DNA of 24,577 bases, taken from NCBI GenBank assembly GCA_900759445.1, contig CAAEVH010000039.1, forward strand, positions 1 through 24,577, in the 5' to 3' direction. Under the pieces are notes generated by a model that was given only the letters and a program-made list of their open reading frames with translations, searched no databases and was not told where the DNA came from. A program made the translations under genes and the position numbers. Each line of letters begins with the position of its first letter. Position 1 is the stretch's first letter. The stretch is from an uncultured Raoultella sp. (lineage in GTDB: Bacteria; Pseudomonadota; Gammaproteobacteria; Enterobacterales; Enterobacteriaceae). Shown one piece after another: positions 16,568 through 24,577 of this stretch.

Positions 16568-16592
16568 GATAATGACGTTATACAACGTTATT
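16568..16592. promoter_or_regulatory. Repeat motif upstream of ydiP
   Basis: The 10-mer GATAATGACG (16568-16577) is identical to the copy at 16967-16976. Here it also begins a local dyad: AATGACGTT (16571-16579) and AACGTTATT (16584-16592) match at 8 of 9 paired positions with a 4-bp spacer. It lies 58-82 bp upstream of the ydiP start, a plausible place for autoregulation. Confidence 0.45.
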
Positions 16593-16966
16593 CCTTCCCG
16601 GCGAAACAAAATTATTTGCCCCGTCTGCAAGATGACACCTTTTGCTTTGGTACATTGCTGCCATTGATTATTCGCGTTTTATAATAATCAAAAAGAATAA
16701 ATGTTATTAAGTCTGCATTAATAATTTACATATAAGAAACAAATTCAGCGCAGAGGCGATTAAAAACATGACGCATTTCGCAATTATTTTCACTGTCTTT
16801 GTGTTCCCGTTTTTTCCTCTGGTACGCACCGTCTGATTATTGCTGATAAACCAGGCATTCCCGGGACGTTTTTTTTGCAAGATTGTTGGCAATGAAAACA
16901 GATTTCCCCGTCGAAAACATCCCTCCCTCTGTCGCACACTATTTTCAGTCAATTTTCCCTACTGTC

Positions 16967-16991
16967 GATAATGACGCACCACGTCATTATC
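16967..16991. promoter_or_regulatory. Perfect inverted repeat upstream of ydiQ
   Basis: GATAATGACG (16967-16976) and CGTCATTATC (16982-16991) are a perfect 10-bp inverted repeat around a 5-bp spacer, ending 24 bp before the ydiQ start codon. GATAAT at its left end resembles a -10 hexamer, so a bound regulator could control transcription here. If transcribed, it would form a hairpin close to the ribosome site. An operator for YdiP is a reasonable guess. Confidence 0.55.
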
Positions 16992-17015
16992 CACACGAGA
17001 ATCACTGGAGATGCC

Positions 17016-17780
17016 ATGAAAATAATAACCTGCTTTAAGTTGGTGCCTGAAGAACAGGACATTGTTGTTACCCCACAGCGCTCGCTTAACTTTGACCGGG
17101 CCGATGCCAAAATCAGCCAGTTTGACTTAAATGCGATAGAGGCCGCAGCGCAGCTTAGCGCGGAGGGTGATGAAATCATCGCCTTAACGGTGGGCGGGTC
17201 GCTACTACAAAACTCCAAAGTGCGTAAAGACGTGCTGTCCCGCGGGCCGGACAGTTTGTATATGGTGCAGGATCCACAGCTGGAGCATTCATTACCCCGG
17301 GATACCGCTCAGGCGGTGGCCTGTGCAGCCAAAAATATGGATTTCGACCTGATGCTGTTCGGTGAAGGATCGGGGGATATCTACGCGCAGCAGGTCGGCT
17401 TACTGGTTGGCGAACTATTACAGCTCCCGGTGATTAATGCCGTCAGCAGCATCCAACGTAACGGCGATCGCCTTGTGGTTGAGCGCACACTTGAAGATGA
17501 AGTCGAAGTAATTGATCTGCCGCTCCCCGCCGTACTGTGCGTGACGTCGGATATCAACACACCGCGTATTCCCTCGATGAAGGCGATTCTGGGCGCGGGT
17601 AAAAAACCGGTCACCCCGTGGCAAGCCAGCGATATTGGTTGGATACCTGCATCACCGTTAGCGGAACTGGTGAGCCTTACCGTGCCGCCGCAAACCGAAC
17701 GTCAGCACATCATTCTGGAAAATGACTCAGCAGAAGCCATTGCCGAACTGGCTGAACACCTGAAAAAAGCCCTGAACTAA
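17016..17780 (+). CDS. ydiQ: Electron transfer flavoprotein beta subunit YdiQ
   Basis: This 254-aa ETF beta subunit of the FixA type starts IITCFKLVPEEQDI and has the family core (KISQFDLNAIEAAAQLS, and LSRGPDSLYMVQD followed by the GEGSGDIYAQQVG region). With YdiR it should form the FAD/AMP-binding heterodimer that carries electrons to or from YdiO. I use ATG 17016 with GGAG 5 nt upstream; this matches the E. coli length. The longer open frame from 16971 would start inside the inverted repeat. It is the first gene of the ydiQRST unit, with 21 bp to ydiR. Confidence 0.95.
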   Translation: MKIITCFKLVPEEQDIVVTPQRSLNFDRADAKISQFDLNAIEAAAQLSAEGDEIIALTVGGSLLQNSKVRKDVLSRGPDSLYMVQDPQLEHSLPRDTAQAVACAAKNMDFDLMLFGEGSGDIYAQQVGLLVGELLQLPVINAVSSIQRNGDRLVVERTLEDEVEVIDLPLPAVLCVTSDINTPRIPSMKAILGAGKKPVTPWQASDIGWIPASPLAELVSLTVPPQTERQHIILENDSAEAIAELAEHLKKALN

Positions 17781-17801
17781 GCCCAACGGAGAGAAATCAT
17801 C

Positions 17802-18737
17802 ATGAGTAAATTAGCCAACGTCTGGGTGTTCAGCGATAACGTAGAACGCTATGCAGAATTAATGGCCGGCGCTCGCCTGTGGGGTGAGCAGGTTCACCTT
17901 ATCGTACAAGGCAGCGACCAGGCCAATCAGTTGCAAGCCCTGGGCGCCGATAAGATAGTCGTGCTCGACGCAACCTCCGGTTTACAGCGTGTTGAAAATT
18001 ACGCTGAGACCATCGCCGCCCTGATGCAGGAACACGCCGGGCTGCTGCTGATGTCCGCGACTAAACGAGCCAAATCCCTTGGCGCACGCTTAAGCATTCA
18101 GCTCAACGCAGCGATGGTGAACGACGCCACATCGGTAACGCTGGATGCAGGCATTTTGTTCGCCGAACACCGGATGTATGGTGGTCTGGCATTTGGCAAA
18201 GAAAAAATCAAAAGTACGCTGGCGATTATCACGCTTGCCCCAGGCCAGCTTGAACCGGTCGCGGAAAACGCCTTGCACAACTGCCCGGTTGTCTCAGCAA
18301 CGTACATCGCGCCGTACCATGAAGTGATGTGCCTGGAGCGTCGCGCCAAATCCGTGAGCAGTGTGGATCTCAGCAAAGCTAAGCGCGTGGTGGGTGTGGG
18401 TCGCGGTCTGGTGGCGCAAAACGATCTGGAAATGGTGCGCCAACTGGCATCGGTGCTGGGTGCTGAAGTGGGTTGTTCACGACCGATTGCCGAAGGCGAA
18501 AACTGGATGGAACGCGAACGCTACATTGGCGTTTCTGGCGTGTTATTGAAATCAGACCTGTATCTCACACTGGGCATCTCAGGACAAATTCAGCATATGG
18601 TCGGCGGTAACGGCGCGAAAGTCATTGTCGCCATCAACAAAGATAAAAAAGCCCCTATTTTCAATTACGCCGATTACGGTCTGGTGGGCGACATCTACAA
18701 AGTGGTTCCGGCCCTTATCGACCATCTCAGCCGCTAA
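17802..18737 (+). CDS. ydiR: Electron transfer flavoprotein alpha subunit YdiR
   Basis: This 311-aa ETF alpha subunit (FixB type) has an N-terminal alpha/beta domain and a C-terminal FAD-binding domain. The latter carries the family signature LTLGISGQIQHMVGG followed by AKVIVAINKDKKAPIFNYAD and YGLVGDIYKVVP. The FAD-binding arginine region (CSRPIAEGENWMERERYIG) is also present. GGAGAG precedes the start at a good distance. It pairs with YdiQ as the soluble electron carrier between the acyl-CoA enzyme YdiO and the flavoprotein YdiS. Confidence 0.95.
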   Translation: MSKLANVWVFSDNVERYAELMAGARLWGEQVHLIVQGSDQANQLQALGADKIVVLDATSGLQRVENYAETIAALMQEHAGLLLMSATKRAKSLGARLSIQLNAAMVNDATSVTLDAGILFAEHRMYGGLAFGKEKIKSTLAIITLAPGQLEPVAENALHNCPVVSATYIAPYHEVMCLERRAKSVSSVDLSKAKRVVGVGRGLVAQNDLEMVRQLASVLGAEVGCSRPIAEGENWMERERYIGVSGVLLKSDLYLTLGISGQIQHMVGGNGAKVIVAINKDKKAPIFNYADYGLVGDIYKVVPALIDHLSR

Positions 18738-18754
18738 TCCCGTTAACGCACATC

Positions 18755-18782
18755 TCCCGCTGCCCTCGCGGCGGGAAAGGAG
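18755..18782 (+). promoter_or_regulatory. Hairpin touching the ydiS ribosome binding site
   Basis: TCCCGC (18755-18760) can pair with GCGGGA (18771-18776) over a 10-nt loop. The stem abuts and slightly overlaps the ydiS Shine-Dalgarno sequence AAAGGAG (18776-18782), 8 nt before ATG 18791. It lies in the only sizeable gap (53 bp) inside the ydiQRST run. It may set the ydiS level or mark an RNA processing point. Confidence 0.4.
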
Positions 18783-18790
18783 CATAAAGC

Positions 18791-20080
18791 ATGTCAGATG
18801 AAAAATTTGATGCCATTGTGGTCGGTGCTGGTGTAGCGGGTACAATGGCAGGCTACGTTATGGCCCGGGCCGGACTGGACGTACTGGTCATTGAGCGCGG
18901 CAACAGTGCGGGCAGTAAAAATATGACCGGCGGGAGACTCTACGCGCACAGCCTTGAGCGCATCATGCCCGGATTCGCGCAGGAAGCGCCTCTCGAACGT
19001 AAAGTCACCCGCGAAAAAATCTCCTTCCTGACCGAAGAGAGCGCCGTTACCCTCGACTTCCATCGTGAAAAAGACAACGCGCCAGCGCAGGACTCTTACA
19101 CCGTTTTGCGCAACCGGCTTGACCCATGGCTAATGGAAAAAGCGGAACAGGCTGGCGTGCAGTTCATCCCCGGCGTGCGCGTCGACGCGCTAATTCGCGA
19201 AGGCAATAAGGTCACAGGAGTGCAAGCCGGGGACGATATCCTTGAAGCCAATATTGTCATCCTTGCCGATGGCGTTAATTCTATGCTGGGACGGTCGCTG
19301 GGGATGGTTCCCCCCTCTTCTGCACAGCACTATGCCGTTGGCGTAAAAGAGCTGATCGGCTTACCGTCTGCGGTGATTGCGGATCGGTTCAATCTGTCAG
19401 GCAACGAAGGTGCAGCCTGGCTGTTCGCAGGCTCACCGTCTGATGGACTGATGGGAGGCGGATTTCTGTATACCAACCAGGATTCCATCTCTCTGGGCCT
19501 GGTGTGTGGTCTGGGGGATATTGCCCATGCCACGAAAAGCATTCCGCAAATGCTGGAAGACTTTAAGCGACACCCGACTATTCGTCCGCTGATTGCCGGC
19601 GGTGAACTGCTGGAGTATTCCGCACATATGGTACCGGAAGGCGGTCTGGCAATGGTTCCGAAACTAGTTGATGACGGGGTAATGATCGTCGGCGATGCCG
19701 CTGGTTTCTGTCTGAATCTGGGTTATACCGTGCGCGGCATGGATTTGGCGATAGCTTCCGCAGAGGCCGCCGCCCAAACAGCCATTGCAGCAAAAGAGCG
19801 CCAGGATTACTCGGCCAGTAGCCTGATGGATTACAAACGCGCCCTCGAACAGGGCTGTGTGATGCGTGATTTGCAGCATTTTCGCAAGATCCCGGCGCTG
19901 ATGGAAAACCCGCGCCTGTTCACCCAGTATCCCCGCATGGTGGCCGATATCATGAACGATATGTTTACCGTCGACGGAAGCCCAAATCAGCCTGTTCGCA
20001 AGATGATCATGTCCCATGCCAGGCAAATTGGGCTGATGAACTTACTGAAAGACGGCATCAAGGGGGCCACCGCACTATGA
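18791..20080 (+). CDS. ydiS: FixC-like flavoprotein (ETF:quinone oxidoreductase type) YdiS
   Basis: This 429-aa FAD protein of the ETF-quinone oxidoreductase/FixC family has the N-terminal dinucleotide motif GAGVAG (12-17) followed by the acidic end of the second strand (LVIERG). It has GGRLYAHSLE near residue 48 and the second FAD contact IVGDAAGFCLNLGYTVRGMDLA (in two parts) near residues 296-317. Full ETF-QO enzymes carry their Fe-S cluster in the same chain; here that part is the separate gene ydiT, as in FixC/FixX. Its stop overlaps the ydiT start (ATGA, 20077-20080). It probably passes electrons between YdiQR, YdiT and a quinone or ferredoxin partner. Confidence 0.94.
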   Translation: MSDEKFDAIVVGAGVAGTMAGYVMARAGLDVLVIERGNSAGSKNMTGGRLYAHSLERIMPGFAQEAPLERKVTREKISFLTEESAVTLDFHREKDNAPAQDSYTVLRNRLDPWLMEKAEQAGVQFIPGVRVDALIREGNKVTGVQAGDDILEANIVILADGVNSMLGRSLGMVPPSSAQHYAVGVKELIGLPSAVIADRFNLSGNEGAAWLFAGSPSDGLMGGGFLYTNQDSISLGLVCGLGDIAHATKSIPQMLEDFKRHPTIRPLIAGGELLEYSAHMVPEGGLAMVPKLVDDGVMIVGDAAGFCLNLGYTVRGMDLAIASAEAAAQTAIAAKERQDYSASSLMDYKRALEQGCVMRDLQHFRKIPALMENPRLFTQYPRMVADIMNDMFTVDGSPNQPVRKMIMSHARQIGLMNLLKDGIKGATAL

Positions 20081-20370
20081 ATCAGGACACTAACGTTAAC
20101 GTCGACGTCAAACTGGGCGTCAATAAATTTAATGTTGATGAAGGCCACCCGCACATCATTCTGGCTGAACATCCCGACCTTAATGAATTTCGCAAGTTGC
20201 TGAAAGCCTGCCCCGCCGGACTGTATAAACAGGATGAGAGTGGAAATATTCATTTTGATTCCGCAGGCTGCCTGGAGTGCGGCACCTGCCGGGTGCTGTG
20301 CGGTGACACGATCCTCACACAATGGGAATACCCGCTCGGAACATTTGGCGTTGATTTCCGCTACGGCTAA
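20077..20370 (+). CDS. ydiT: FixX-like ferredoxin YdiT
   Basis: This 97-aa protein has one [4Fe-4S] motif, C65-x2-C68-x2-C71-x3-C75 (CLECGTCRVLC), plus an earlier Cys45 in ACPAGLY. This is the FixX layout. It corresponds to the Fe-S domain that is fused in mitochondrial ETF-QO. The 4-bp overlap with ydiS implies coupled translation and a stoichiometric complex. The C-terminal GTFGVDFRYG matches the family end. Confidence 0.95.
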   Translation: MNQDTNVNVDVKLGVNKFNVDEGHPHIILAEHPDLNEFRKLLKACPAGLYKQDESGNIHFDSAGCLECGTCRVLCGDTILTQWEYPLGTFGVDFRYG

Positions 20371-20390
20371 CGGATTTTGCATGTTGTACG

Positions 20391-20417
20391 CCGGATTGGC
20401 CCCGCCTGGCCATCCGG
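20391..20417. repeat. REP-like hairpin between ydiT and fadK
   Basis: CCGGATTGGCC (20391-20401) pairs with GGCCATCCGG (20408-20417) with one bulged base and a 6-nt loop. The CCGGAT...ATCCGG core is that of enterobacterial REP elements. It could protect the ydiQRST message from 3' decay and lower read-through into fadK, which would then be less expressed than the genes before it. Confidence 0.6.
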
Positions 20418-20453
20418 TCAGATGTATGCCGAAATAATCCTGGGAATAACTTC

Positions 20454-22100
20454 ATGAGTATCACACTTACGTTTAACGCCGAACGTCGCCAGGCCTGGCG
20501 ACAACTGGGTTTATGGGGAGATGCTTCGCTTGGCGATTACTGGCACCAAACCGCCAGAGCCATGCCGGATAAAATCGCCGTGGTTGATAATCATGGCGCT
20601 TCATATACCTACGCTGCACTCAACGATGCTGCCAGCAGTCTGGCAACCTGGTTTGTAGCCTGCGGGATCCAACCCGGCGATCGCATTGCCTTTCAGTTGC
20701 CTGGCTGGTGCGAGTTCACCATTATCTATCTGGCCTGCCTGAAAACCGGGGCCGTTTCCGTACCACTGCTGCCTGCCTGGCGCGAAGCGGAACTGGTGTG
20801 GGTACTGAACAAATGCAAAGCGAAGATTTTTTTCGCACCGACGTTGTTTAAACAGACCCGACCGGTCGATCTGATCCTCCCCTTGCAAAACCAGTTGCCG
20901 CATCTGCAACAGATTGTCGCCGTAGATAAACTGGCACCGGCCACCGCCTCGCTGGCGTTCAGCCAACTGCTTCTGGCTCCGCCATTAACCCAGGTTATTA
21001 ACGTTCACGCCGATGAACTGGCTGCCGTGCTGTTTACCTCCGGGACCGAGGGAATGCCGAAAGGCGTAATGTTAACCCACAACAATATCCTTGCCAGCGA
21101 ACGCGCCTACTGTGCCCGACTCAATCTCACCTGGCAGGATGTGTTTTTGATGCCCGCCCCACTGGGACACGCTACCGGTTTTTTGCATGGCGTTACCGCG
21201 CCGTTTTTAATCGGCGCACGCAGCGTATTGTTGGATATATTCACCCCAACCGCCTGTCTTGAACTGCTCGAGCAACAACGCTGTACCTGCGTGCTCGGTG
21301 CAACCCCCTTCGTCTACGACATGTTGTGTAGCCTGGAAAAACGGCCCTGTGATCTCACATCACTACGTTTTTTCTTATGCGGTGGCACCACCATTCCGCA
21401 AAAGATTGCCCGTGACTGCCAACAGCGCGGCATTAAATTGTTAAGCATCTATGGTTCGACGGAGAGCTCGCCGCATGCGCTGGTCAATCTCGACGATTCA
21501 CTTTCACGCATGATGAACACCGATGGATATGCCGCCGCAGGCGTGGAAATTAAAGTCGTCGATGAAGCGCGCAATACGTTGCCTGCAGGGGTCGAAGGTG
21601 AAGAGGCCTCGCGTGGCCCCAATGTTTTTATGGGCTACCTCGATGAGCCTGAACTGACCGCCCGCGCGCTGGATAAAGATGGCTGGTATTACAGTGGCGA
21701 CTTATGCCGCATGGACGAAGCGGGATACATCAAAATTACCGGGCGTAAAAAAGATATTATTGTGCGCGGTGGGGAAAACATCAGCAGCCGCGAAGTGGAG
21801 GATATTTTATTACAGCATCCGCGCATTCATGATGCCTGCGTTGTCGCGATGCCAGACGATCGGTTAGGTGAACGGTCGTGCGCTTATGTGGTGCTGAAAC
21901 CGCCGCATCATTCGCTGTCGCTGGAATCAGTGGTGGCCTTTTTTAGCCGCAAACGGGTGGCAAAGTATAAATATCCGGAACACATCGTCATTGTCGAAAC
22001 GTTACCGCGCACGGCGTCAGGCAAGGTACAAAAATACCAGCTGCGTCAGGATATCATTCAGCGTTTAAGCGTGGAGAGTGTGGAAAGCGTTGAAGGGTAA
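20454..22100 (+). CDS. fadK: Short-chain acyl-CoA synthetase FadK
   Basis: This 548-aa AMP-forming acyl-CoA ligase activates medium/short fatty acids and is associated with anaerobic beta-oxidation in E. coli. The P-loop-like motif LFTSGTEGMPKGVML spans 193-207. The A5-type motif YGSTESSPHA, the hinge ITGRKKDIIVRGGENISSRE (with the usual GRKKD) and the C-terminal catalytic Lys region PRTASGKVQKYQL are all present. Length equals the 548-aa E. coli form. The ribosome site is weak (GGGAAT). The last ten residues before the stop read SVESVESVEG and are encoded by a 9-bp tandem repeat. It follows ydiT after 83 bp with a REP-like hairpin between. Confidence 0.94.
   Translation: MSITLTFNAERRQAWRQLGLWGDASLGDYWHQTARAMPDKIAVVDNHGASYTYAALNDAASSLATWFVACGIQPGDRIAFQLPGWCEFTIIYLACLKTGAVSVPLLPAWREAELVWVLNKCKAKIFFAPTLFKQTRPVDLILPLQNQLPHLQQIVAVDKLAPATASLAFSQLLLAPPLTQVINVHADELAAVLFTSGTEGMPKGVMLTHNNILASERAYCARLNLTWQDVFLMPAPLGHATGFLHGVTAPFLIGARSVLLDIFTPTACLELLEQQRCTCVLGATPFVYDMLCSLEKRPCDLTSLRFFLCGGTTIPQKIARDCQQRGIKLLSIYGSTESSPHALVNLDDSLSRMMNTDGYAAAGVEIKVVDEARNTLPAGVEGEEASRGPNVFMGYLDEPELTARALDKDGWYYSGDLCRMDEAGYIKITGRKKDIIVRGGENISSREVEDILLQHPRIHDACVVAMPDDRLGERSCAYVVLKPPHHSLSLESVVAFFSRKRVAKYKYPEHIVIVETLPRTASGKVQKYQLRQDIIQRLSVESVESVEG
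22071..22097 (+). repeat. Three 9-bp tandem repeats at the fadK 3' end
   Basis: GTGGAGAGT, GTGGAAAGC and GTTGAAGGG follow each other directly before the fadK stop, encoding VES-VES-VEG. The first two units differ at two positions; the third is more diverged. This looks like slippage-type expansion in a disordered tail. Confidence 0.5.
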
Positions 22101-22102
22101 AG

Positions 22103-22190
22103 TACCGGATGGCGATGCTAACACCTCTAATCCGGCCTACGTTGCATACTAACCGTAGGCCGGGTAAGGCATTTACGCCACCATCCGGCA
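22103..22190. repeat. Pair of REP units (BIME) between fadK and ppsA
   Basis: Two REP-type sequences lie head to head. The left unit begins ACCGGATGGCG and ends ATCCGGCCTAC (22104-22140). The right unit begins GTAGGCCGGGTAAGG and ends CATCCGGC (22155-22189). CCGGCCTAC (22132-22140) and GTAGGCCGG (22155-22163) pair perfectly. The element sits between two convergent genes, its end 6 bp from the ppsA stop, and probably serves transcription termination, mRNA protection or gyrase binding as is known for BIMEs. No other terminator is visible here. Confidence 0.85.
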
Positions 22191-22195
22191 TGATG

Positions 22196-24574
22196 TTACT
22201 TCTTCAGTTCAGCCAGGCTCAGCCAGGTCTGCACGACGGTGTCCGGGTTCAGCGACAGACTGTCGATCCCCTCTTCCATCAGCCAGGCCGCGAAGTCTTC
22301 GTGATCGGATGGACCCTGACCGCAAATACCCACGTATTTGCCCTGTTTCTTGGCTGCACGAATCGCCATCGACAGCAGCGCTTTCACCGCGTCGTTACGC
22401 TCGTCAAACAGTTCAGAAACCACACCAGAGTCACGGTCCAGTCCCAGCGCCAGCTGCGTCATGTCGTTTGAACCGATGGAGAAACCGTCAAAGTACTCAA
22501 GGAACTGTTCGGCCAGCAAGGCGTTGGACGGGATCTCGCACATCATGATGATCTTCAGTCCGTTCTCACCGCGTTTCAGCCCCTGACGCGCCAGCTCTTC
22601 CACTACCGCTTTCGCCTGGGCAACGGTACGTACAAACGGTACCATCACTTCTACGTTAGTCAGGCCCATATCGTTACGGACACGTTTCACTGCGTCACAT
22701 TCCAGCGCGAAACAGTCGCGGAAGCTATCAGCAATGTAACGGCCCGCCCCGCGGAAGCCCAGCATCGGGTTCTCTTCATGCGGCTCATAACGCTCACCGC
22801 CGACGAGGTTGGCATATTCGTTGGACTTAAAGTCTGACATACGCACGATAACGCGTTTTGGATAGAACGCTGCACCCAGCGTAGCGATCCCTTCCGTCAG
22901 ACGACCAACGTAGAATTCACGCGGGGAATCAAAACCTTTCATCATGCCGCGGATTTCGTTTTGCAGCTCAGGCGTCTGGTCATCGAACTCCAGCAACGCA
23001 CGCGGGTGTACGCCAATCATGCGGTTGATGATAAATTCCAGACGCGCCAGGCCGACACCTTCGTTTGGCAGACAGGCGAAGTCGAAAGCCCGGTCCGGGT
23101 TACCCACGTTCATCATCACCTTCAACGGCAGATCCGGCATGGTCTCCACGCTGGAACTCTTCACGCTGAAGTCGAGCATCTCAGCATAAACATAACCGGT
23201 ATCACCCTCGGCGCAGGAGACAGTGACTTTCTCACCGTCCTTCATACGCTCGGTGGCATCACCACAGCCAACCACGGCCGGGATCCCCAGTTCACGGGCA
23301 ATGATCGCCGCGTGGCAGGTACGACCGCCACGGTTGGTGACAATCGCCGCCGCTTTCTTCATGATCGGTTCCCAGTCCGGGTCGGTCATGTCGGTAACCA
23401 GGACGTCGCCAGGTTCGATACGGTTCATTTCGCTGATGTCCTGAATGACTTTGACCGGACCCGCGCCAATGCGGTGACCGATAGCACGACCTTCAGCAAT
23501 AATTTTACCCTGAGCATGCAGCGTATAACGCTCCATCACCTGGCCGCGCGAGCGCACGGTTTCCGGACGCGCCTGCACAATGAACAGCTTGCCGGTATGA
23601 CCGTCTTTCGCCCATTCGATGTCCATCGGACGACCGTAGTGCTTCTCGATCTGTACCGCCTGCTTCGCCAGCTCCTGCACTTCTTCGTTGGTCAGGGAGA
23701 AAATGTCGCGCTGCTCCTGCGGTACATCTTCAATCGTCACCTGCTTGCCGTGTTCCTGGGTTGGCGCGTAGACCATGCGGATTTTTTTCGAACCCATTGT
23801 GCGACGGACGATCGCCGGACGGTTTGCCGCCAGAGTCGGTTTGTGCACGTAGAATTCATCCGGGTTAACGGCACCCTGCACAACCATCTCGCCCAGGCCC
23901 CATGCGGAAGTGATGAACACCACCTGATCGAAACCGGATTCGGTATCGATGGAGAACATTACGCCGGAAGACGCGAGGTCTGAGCGCACCATCCGCTGAA
24001 CGCCAGCAGAGAGCGCCACGCCACGATGGTCATAACCCTGGTGAACACGATAAGAGATTGCACGGTCGTTAAACAGCGAGGCAAAGACGTGTTTGATAGC
24101 AACCAGTACGGCATCAAATCCCTGGACGTTGAGGAAGGTTTCCTGCTGACCGGCAAATGACGCATCTGGCATATCTTCTGCGGTGGCGGAAGAGCGCACG
24201 GCAAAAGAGGCATGGGCATCGTCTGCTGACAGCTGCGCGTAGGCATCGCGGACGGCATTTTCCAGCTCCGGCTGGAAAGGAGTGTCGATAATCCACTGGC
24301 GGATCTGTGCGCCGGCTTTCGCAAGCTCGGTGACATCGTCAATATCCGTTTTATCCAGCAGCTCATAAATGCGCTGGTTTACACCGCTCTGGTCCAGAAA
24401 CTGGTTAAACGCATCGGCGGTCGTTGCAAAACCATTCGGTACGGAAACACCCATACCGGAAAGGTTAGTAATCATTTCACCCAGGGAGGCATTTTTGCCC
24501 CCAACTCTGTCTACATCATTCATGCCGAGTTGGTTATACCAAAGCACCAGCGGTGACGAGCCATTGTTGGACAT
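22196..24574 (-). CDS. ppsA: Phosphoenolpyruvate synthase
   Basis: This 792-aa enzyme makes phosphoenolpyruvate from pyruvate and ATP (giving AMP and phosphate) for gluconeogenesis. The N-terminal ATP-binding domain (about 1-360) includes [10 protein letters not shown] and [19 protein letters not shown]. The mobile phosphohistidine domain holds His421 in [14 protein letters not shown]. The C-terminal barrel (about 480-790) carries the family's [19 protein letters not shown] segment and Cys751 ([10 protein letters not shown]). Length equals the E. coli enzyme. The start ATG is 3 bp from the right edge of the window, so its promoter and ribosome site are outside. It is convergent with fadK. Confidence 0.97.
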   Translation of the reverse strand: MSNNGSSPLVLWYNQLGMNDVDRVGGKNASLGEMITNLSGMGVSVPNGFATTADAFNQFLDQSGVNQRIYELLDKTDIDDVTELAKAGAQIRQWIIDTPFQPELENAVRDAYAQLSADDAHASFAVRSSATAEDMPDASFAGQQETFLNVQGFDAVLVAIKHVFASLFNDRAISYRVHQGYDHRGVALSAGVQRMVRSDLASSGVMFSIDTESGFDQVVFITSAWGLGEMVVQGAVNPDEFYVHKPTLAANRPAIVRRTMGSKKIRMVYAPTQEHGKQVTIEDVPQEQRDIFSLTNEEVQELAKQAVQIEKHYGRPMDIEWAKDGHTGKLFIVQARPETVRSRGQVMERYTLHAQGKIIAEGRAIGHRIGAGPVKVIQDISEMNRIEPGDVLVTDMTDPDWEPIMKKAAAIVTNRGGRTCHAAIIARELGIPAVVGCGDATERMKDGEKVTVSCAEGDTGYVYAEMLDFSVKSSSVETMPDLPLKVMMNVGNPDRAFDFACLPNEGVGLARLEFIINRMIGVHPRALLEFDDQTPELQNEIRGMMKGFDSPREFYVGRLTEGIATLGAAFYPKRVIVRMSDFKSNEYANLVGGERYEPHEENPMLGFRGAGRYIADSFRDCFALECDAVKRVRNDMGLTNVEVMVPFVRTVAQAKAVVEELARQGLKRGENGLKIIMMCEIPSNALLAEQFLEYFDGFSIGSNDMTQLALGLDRDSGVVSELFDERNDAVKALLSMAIRAAKKQGKYVGICGQGPSDHEDFAAWLMEEGIDSLSLNPDTVVQTWLSLAELKK

Positions 24575-24577
24575 CGA

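Larger units (their letters stand above)
16511..17015. other. Divergent regulatory region between ydiP and ydiQ
   Basis: This 505-bp region contains no gene I can support. It is AT-rich (notably 16540-16760) and carries the repeated 10-mer GATAATGACG at both ends, described separately. Further contents are a T8 run at 16871-16878 without a convincing stem and a TTCCCGGGA palindrome just before it. It is long for a promoter region between two enteric operons and probably holds control sites for both directions. Confidence 0.5.

Noticed and set aside
16707..16952. 81-codon open frame on the minus strand between ydiP and ydiQ
   Set aside because: It has no convincing ribosome site and no recognisable family, and the region behaves as a regulatory gap. 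Conservation in relatives would be needed to accept it.
20422..20457. Eleven-codon leader frame ending in ATGA overlap with fadK
   Set aside because: There is no Shine-Dalgarno sequence before its ATG, and the peptide has no run of regulatory codons. The overlap is probably chance.
22961..23983. 340-codon open frame on the plus strand
   Set aside because: It lies wholly antisense to ppsA, which is intact and highly conserved. The frame has no ribosome site and a low-complexity composition typical of antisense frames in GC-rich genes.
1..24577. CRISPR arrays, insertion sequences, tRNA genes and prophage sites
   Set aside because: I saw no regularly spaced direct repeats, transposase genes, terminal inverted repeats with target duplications, or cloverleaf-like sequences. 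The mobile-type sequence is limited to REP elements.

Overview
The window is chromosomal DNA from an enteric gammaproteobacterium (Enterobacteriaceae). From 2361 to 24574 the genes follow the Escherichia coli order ydiH-menI-ydiJ / ydiK-rprA-ydiL-ydiM-ydiN-ydiB-aroD-ydiF-ydiO / ydiP / ydiQ-ydiR-ydiS-ydiT-fadK / ppsA. Protein divergence from what I remember of K-12, and an extra LysR/hydrolase pair at the left, suggest a relative such as Citrobacter rather than E. coli. The genus is an inference from memory, not a database result.

Layout. (1) 1-2340: a left edge with only a doubtful ORF remnant. Then comes a divergent pair, a LysR regulator (minus) and an exported metallo-beta-lactamase-fold protein (plus) whose usual zinc ligands are mostly absent. 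(2) 2361-6090, minus strand: ydiH, menI (menaquinone-pathway thioesterase) and ydiJ (large FAD/Fe-S 2-hydroxyacid dehydrogenase); menI and ydiJ overlap by 4 bp. (3) 6304-8220, plus strand: ydiK, the small RNA gene rprA with a likely RcsB box, and ydiL. (4) 8269-12648, plus strand: two related MFS transporters (ydiM, ydiN), then ydiB and aroD, which handle quinate/shikimate intermediates. (5) 12805-22100: an acyl-CoA redox module made of a CoA-transferase, an acyl-CoA dehydrogenase/reductase, an AraC regulator on the opposite strand, two electron-transfer flavoprotein subunits, a FixC-like flavoprotein, a FixX-like ferredoxin and an acyl-CoA synthetase. (6) 22196-24574, minus strand: complete ppsA, whose start lies 3 bp from the window edge.

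How the genes may work together. YdiQRST resemble FixABCX of carnitine reduction, and YdiO resembles crotonobetainyl-CoA reductase more than a classical dehydrogenase. No enoyl-CoA hydratase, 3-hydroxyacyl-CoA dehydrogenase or thiolase is present, so this is not a complete beta-oxidation set. The quinate/shikimate genes lie directly upstream, and shikimate is itself an alpha,beta-unsaturated acid. I therefore propose, as inference only, that regions 4 and 5 form one system that takes up quinate/shikimate, activates the unsaturated acid to a CoA thioester and uses it as an electron sink. Regulation is suggested by a 10-bp motif that occurs three times in the ydiP-ydiQ intergenic region, twice as a perfect inverted repeat just upstream of ydiQ.
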